Position numbers and translations under genes: made by a program
Shown: piece by piece, positions 1 through 6,015 of the stretch
How positions within the stretch are numbered: position 1 is the stretch's first letter
Layout: each line of letters opens with the position of its first letter
The notes under the pieces: generated by a model
The model's database searches: none
The model's input: the letters and a program-made list of their open reading frames with translations, nothing else
What the model was told of the DNA's origin: nothing
DNA from: Chrysomallon squamiferum
Lineage: Eukaryota > Mollusca > Gastropoda > Neomphalida > Peltospiridae
Length of the DNA: 17,500 nt
Direction: 5' to 3'
Assembly (NCBI GenBank): GCA_012295275.1
Contig: CM022679.1
Location: forward strand, 28,480,664-28,498,163

Positions 1-26
1 TTTGTCGTTGCTGCTCTTTTCTCCAG

Positions 27-54
27 GTACAAAGATGGGCAGGATGTTCTGCAG
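27..54 (+). CDS. Exon 1 of window: 28-nt micro-exon, linker after first membrane helix
   Basis: A pyrimidine-rich run ending ctccag precedes base 27 and a gt (gttcgt, a weak donor) follows base 54. Read with one base completing an upstream codon, it gives YKDGQDVLQ, which runs in frame into WGVSLLADN of the next exon. In polycystin-1 proteins the stretch between TM1 and the PLAT domain has this character: basic and polar residues, then a G-V-x-x-L-x-D-N motif. That match supports the exon despite its small size and poor donor. The window edge prevents checking the upstream junction. Confidence 0.7.
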
Positions 55-1823
55 GTTCGTACATTGCAGTAATTTTAGTGTAAAATCTCTACCTTTTTGT
101 CTATTTGTAATTTTATGCTGTGTAATTTTTTTTAAAAAGAAGAAGAGAAAAAAAAGAATTTGTCTGTGTTTATAATTTTACTATCTGTTTGCAGATTTTG
201 TCCATTTTCGTGTGTTGGCAAGTTTTATGTAGGTTATAGCTTCTCTAAGTTTTATTCCGGTAGTCTGTTGTTTTGTTTGTATTCCATACAATTACGGACG
301 TGTCTTTTATTTTATATTAATCAATTAATTTGTTCATTTTGTTTGTTTTTTTATTTTGTGTGTGTCCGTTTTTGTTACTTAGATTCAAATAATATTAAAA
401 GAAAAGAAAACTGAATTTTGTCCATGTCTCGGAACGTCGTGTATAATTGCACATTTAAGTAATTTTAATTAAAAACATAAAATAATTCATTAATTTGTCT
501 TTTCTTCATGCAGCTTGTTGTCAGGGGATTCTGTTCATTCAGTTCGTTACAGGTTTTATTTCAGTAGACAGAGTTTTGGAATAAACAAAGTGAACACACT
601 CTCTGAACTGGTTGTGTTGTTCTCCTGTGATCTATTTTATTTCAGCCTCAGTTAACCTTTGTTTGTTTTCACTCACTCGTTTCACCAGCAGATCAAAATT
701 ATTTATGGACGATACGGTGCTGATTACAACGCGTCATTGACTTGATTGTTATTATTAACAGAGCTTCACCCATGAATTATTATATTTTTGTAGATTTTTT
801 TTTTTTAATGTTTATGTTAGTTTGTAGTTTTGTTTGTGTTTTAATCGATTTTTTGAATTATTATTCTTTGTTTTAGGGTTTGATTTTGGTTCGTTTCCTG
901 TTTGTTTTGTTTGTTTATTGCTTTTATATATGTTTCTTTTTCTTTCTTCTTTTTTGCTTTCTGTTATTTTCACATCATTATAATTAATACTCCTTCCACT
1001 ACTATTACTAGAGGCCCCACCAACTTATGTGTGTGTTGATACAAACATACAAACATAAACATGAACTAACATATAAACGTTTACTTTGTGTATTTTGCGT
1101 TACAGTGGGGTGTATCTCTGCTGGCTGACAACTTCCGGGATGACTGCTACTTCTACCTGATAACAGTTTACACTGGGATGATCAGACACGGAGGTACAAG
1201 ATCTAAAATTGAGTTTAATATTTCTGGAGAGAATGCTGAGACCGGAATACGAGTTCTCACAGACGGAGTTCGCAGGGTAAAGTATAACGTGTTGTATCAT
1301 AGAAGTGACGTATCATAGCAGTGACGTATCACAGCAGTGACGTATCATAGCAGTGACGTATAACACAAAGTGATTCTAGCAAGATACAGAGTTATCAGTA
1401 CTTTGTGACTTACTTGTTAAACACACTGGCAGAAAACTTAACAACAAAAATACTTCTTTGTGTTCTTTATGATATCTTTATTATACAAGACATATGTTCG
1501 TATTAAAATTATTTTTTTATGATAACTTTCCTGTACAGAGCATACCTTCATATCAAAATGATGAACTTGGATATTATTAAATGATAAAGTATAAATTGTA
1601 TTTAAAAGTAATTCACGTTTAGCCTACTGTTATACCATGCTTACGAATATAGAATTTAAATTTGTTCGTTGTTTTGGCTTTATTGTTTATGCAGATATGA
1701 AATGTGTAAATATATTCAGTTAAGTAGATACAGAAACAGTCAGAAGTGTGACAGAAAAACAGAAAAAGAAACAAACTATTGAAACTGACTGGCCAAATAC
1801 ACACACGCACACACAAACACGTG

Positions 1824-1919
<96 letters not shown>

Positions 1920-4699
1920 GTTATTATCTACTGTTTAATTACTTTGTTTTATTTATTATTTTTAACAGACGTTTACTGCGGGTAGTGTGATGCACTTTGT
2001 TTTATTCATGTACTGTTTTAACAGACGTTTACTGCGGGTAGTGTGATGCACTTTGTTTTATTTATGTACTGTTTTAACAGACGTTTACTGCGGGTAGTGT
2101 GATGCACTTTGTTTTATTTATTATTTTTAACAGACGTTTACTGCGGGTAGTGTGATGCACTTTGTTTTATTCATGTACTGTTTTAACAGACGTTTACTGC
2201 GGGTAGTGTGATGCACTTTGTTTTATTCATGTACTGTTTTAACAGACGTTTACTGCGGGTAGTGTGATGCACTTTGTTTTATTCATGTACTGTTTTAACA
2301 GACGTTTACTGCGGGTAGTGTGATGCACTTTGTTTTATTCATGTACTGTTTTAACAGACGTTTACTGCGGGTAGTGTGATGCACTTTGTTTTATTTATGT
2401 ACTGTTTTAACAGACGTTTACTGCGGGTAGTGTGATGCACTTTGTTTTATTCATGTACTGTTTTAACAGACGTTTACTGCGGGTAGTGTGATGCACTTTG
2501 TTTTATTCATGTACTGTTTTAACAGACGTTTACTGCGGGTAGTGTGATGCACTTTGTTTTATTTATGTACTGTTTTAACAGACGTTTACTGCGGGTAGTG
2601 TGATGCACTTTGTTTTATTCATGTACTGTTTTAACAGACGTTTACTGCGGGTAGTGTGATGCACTTTGTTTTATTCATGTACTGTTTTAACAGACGTTTA
2701 CTGCGGGTAGTGTGATGCACTTTGTTTTATTTATTATTTTTAACAGACGTTTACTGCGGGTAGTGTGATGCACTTTGTGATGGCGGTCCCCGAGTCTCTA
2801 GGGCGTCTGCAGTGTTTGGGGGTGTGGCATGACAATTCTGGGAAGGGAACCTGGGCGTCTTGGTATCTCAACAGAATAGAAGTGGTTGATCTGCAGACAA
2901 AGGAAAAGTAAAAATTCTCTTGAAATCATCTTTTTTTTAACAGTGTTTTATATGAAAAACATTTAAAGTATGAACGAAAATATTTTAATATATCAGATCT
3001 GCTCCTACATATTTTAAAAACTGGTTTATTATTTACCTCTTTACGATTAGTAGTGTTTTAATGTGTAACTGTGTGCGAGTTTTAAATTGTTTTCTTTATC
3101 ACTAAGACTTTTTGAATAATAACTTGATAGATAATATAAAATGTGTTCACTTTCAATATAATATAGATAAAACCATCACTTGATAATTTCTTAAAATAAT
3201 CATCTCTAGGCCTCTTTGTTATTAATTCTCTTAATAGTTATTATACAAATTACTACTTAATTTTGTTATTTCAGCAGTGAATACTTAATGCTGTTGTGTT
3301 CCAGGAATGACTTTTAAATTTGTTGTATTCCAGGAATGACTTTTAATTTTGTTGTGTTCCAGGAACAACTTTTAAATTTGTTGTATTCCAGGAATAACTT
3401 TTAGATTTTGTTGTTTTCCAGAAATAACTTTTAAATGTTGACGCATTCCAGGAATAACTTTTAAACGTTGTCGCATTCCAGGAATAACTTTTAATTTTGT
3501 TGTATTCCAGGAACGACTTCTTCTTCTACAAGTGGCTGGCTGTGGAGGTGGGTCACGTGGAGGCTGCTGTGGGCGCCGGTGACACGGAGAACATGAAGGA
3601 CTTCAAGACGCTGTTCTACGAGCACGCCAGACTGAACGTCACCGACGACCACCTGTGGCTGTCGACGGTGCTGAGGCCGGTGAAGAGTCACTTTAGTCGC
3701 GTGCAGCGGGTCGGCTGCTGCCTGGCGCTGCTGCTGCTGACGATGATCGCTAACGCCATGTTCTTTCAGCGCAGAGACTTCAAGGACCGCAAGCAGACGG
3801 CGGACGTGGAGCTCGGCCCGCTCAAGTTCAATCTGTCTCAGCTGTGGATTTCATTCGTGTCCGCTCTCGTCACAGCTGTGCCGCTCTTTGTCATGATGTT
3901 CCTCTTCAGGTAAACCAGATACTAGTATATCAGAAATAAATGATAAAATTAGCTGTAATAATAATACCAGTAATGACAGGAGCAAAAGCTTAAAAATAAA
4001 TAAATATATATATAAATAAATACATAATAGTACTAATACTACTACTACTGTTACTACTACTACTACTACTACTACTACTATTACTACTACTATTACTACT
4101 ACTACTACCACTGCTACTACTACTGCTAATAATAATAATAATAGTAATAATAACAATAACAGAACGATAAGGACAATAACAATCATAATAATGTCGTTAT
4201 TGGTGATGATGATGATGATGATGATGATTTTCCCCACGTTTGAATTTTTATATTTTATCATAAATTCTAAACTAATAAAGTTCATTTATTACTTTGTAGC
4301 TTGAACTTCACTTTAAATGCATTTTTTAATATTTGTTTTCATTAATTTATGGATTATTCTAGAAAATCCAAACTGAGTAAGAGTCAGACATCAACAGAGG
4401 AGTACACGTCACACTGGATGTCACCCTGCTTCAAACGATTCAAGTTCTACAAGGACAGCGTGGCGCTGCAGAAGGTGCTGGTCGTCAGAGACATCGTGGA
4501 CGACGAAGACAGCGTCCTGCCTCACTTCTGCGTCTACGTCGCCTGGGTTCTCGTTGCGGTGTCGTCGCTGGCGTCTGCTTTCTTCGTGTTCCTCTACAGC
4601 GCCGAGTGGGGCAAGGACGTGTCCGAGGAGTGGCTGTCCACGTTCTTCCTCAGCTTCGCACAGTCGCTGTTCGTTGTGGACCCCTTCAAGGTAAACAAA

Positions 4700-4750
<51 letters not shown>

Positions 4751-5782
4751 ACTGAAACCTGCGGCTCAAAAACACAGTTACTAAATAAACTCTTCCATTG
4801 ATCGGATATTTTGTTTATTAATTTATTTTTGTTATGTAAACATAGATAGTTTCGAAATGTAGTGACATAATTGTTTATATTCCAGAGCACTCAGATACTG
4901 AAGATAAAATGATATCTCGATAATTCATTCGTTCCCTTTCTCTGCCTATCTCTCTCACTCATACGTATATCAGCAGCATGCGTACATAGGTATGTGTTTA
5001 TGCACGGTGTTTCTTTGTTTCAGATTATAATTCTGTCAGTCATATTTGCAATGATTTTGAAAAGTATTAAAATCGTTCGTCCAACCGTTTACGATCTCGA
5101 ATTCATAAAAGCGATGAATGCTAAGAATGGAAAAGCAAAAATAGGTAAGTGTGTATTCAACAGAAATAAAAGCATTGCCTCTAATCAGAAATAGATTCCA
5201 CACAGTGCCCATGATAAAAATAAAAAAAGACAATTAAAACTATTGTATCGTCAAAAACAAAATGCATACATATATAAAGACACAGACATATGTAGAAACA
5301 TTCATTCACACACACACACACACACACACACATATTCAGTGAATATTAACTGTACATTTACAACTTCAGAGAGAAGAACTCTCGACTACATCAGTCCGTT
5401 TTCCAAAAGTCAAGTGAAAGCCGCGCAGATTAAAGCTAAAAAAAGGGAAAAACTGAACAAGGCTTTGAGCGAGTTCCTGGTCACAGTCTTTCTTCTGCTG
5501 CTGCTGGCGACCATCTGCTACAGCAATCGGGATCCTCACAGCTTCCTGCTGAGAACCACCCTGGAAAACCAGCTGATGAAACCAGGAAAACCACTCCTCC
5601 GCTTATCCGCAGTGAGTGAAACTTGTCATGCAGCAGTCGAAATATGTTTTGTATATTGTAAGATTGTTTGTTTGCTGGGTTTTTTGTTTTTGATTTTTTT
5701 GTTTTGTTTTATGTCCAGTGACAAATTATGTTAATAATAAAATATAACAATACATTTCGAAACTCGATAGCTTGAACATTTT

Positions 5783-5845
<63 letters not shown>

Positions 5846-5970
5846 GCAGTAGTAGTAGTAATAGTAGTAATAGTAGAAATTAAAAAATTATTGACTGTAT
5901 TAGAAAGAAAAACGATTTTTTGCTTAATAAAATTTCAAAACATTAAATTTAATATTGTTTTATTTTAACA

Positions 5971-6015
<45 letters not shown>

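Larger units (their letters stand above)
1277..2746 (+). other. Intron 2, carrying a tandem acceptor-junction array
   Basis: This 1470-bp intron contains, in order, a 16-bp repeat with CRE-like cores (1294-1361), unremarkable AT-rich sequence, a GA microsatellite (1826-1914), and a 14-unit array of duplicated intron-exon junctions (1941-2746) that runs directly into exon 3. More than half of the intron is repeat. The functional acceptor is taken to be the last of 15 identical AG junctions because only this one continues the PLAT reading frame. Confidence 0.85.

Noticed and set aside
160-414. 84-codon open frame in intron 1
   Set aside because: It is low-complexity Phe/Cys/Leu/Tyr from T-rich DNA, with no motif.
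1748-1990. Open frames encoding Arg-Glu repeats
   Set aside because: They are products of the GA microsatellite and would end inside the acceptor array.
1941-2746. Array as 14 additional coding repeats of the PLAT exon
   Set aside because: Units are 53 or 56 bp and contain intron tails and stop codons in the relevant frames, so they cannot encode repeated protein segments.
3851-4285. 144-codon minus-strand frame rich in V, L and I
   Set aside because: It is caused by trinucleotide repeats in intron 4 plus antisense of exon 4.
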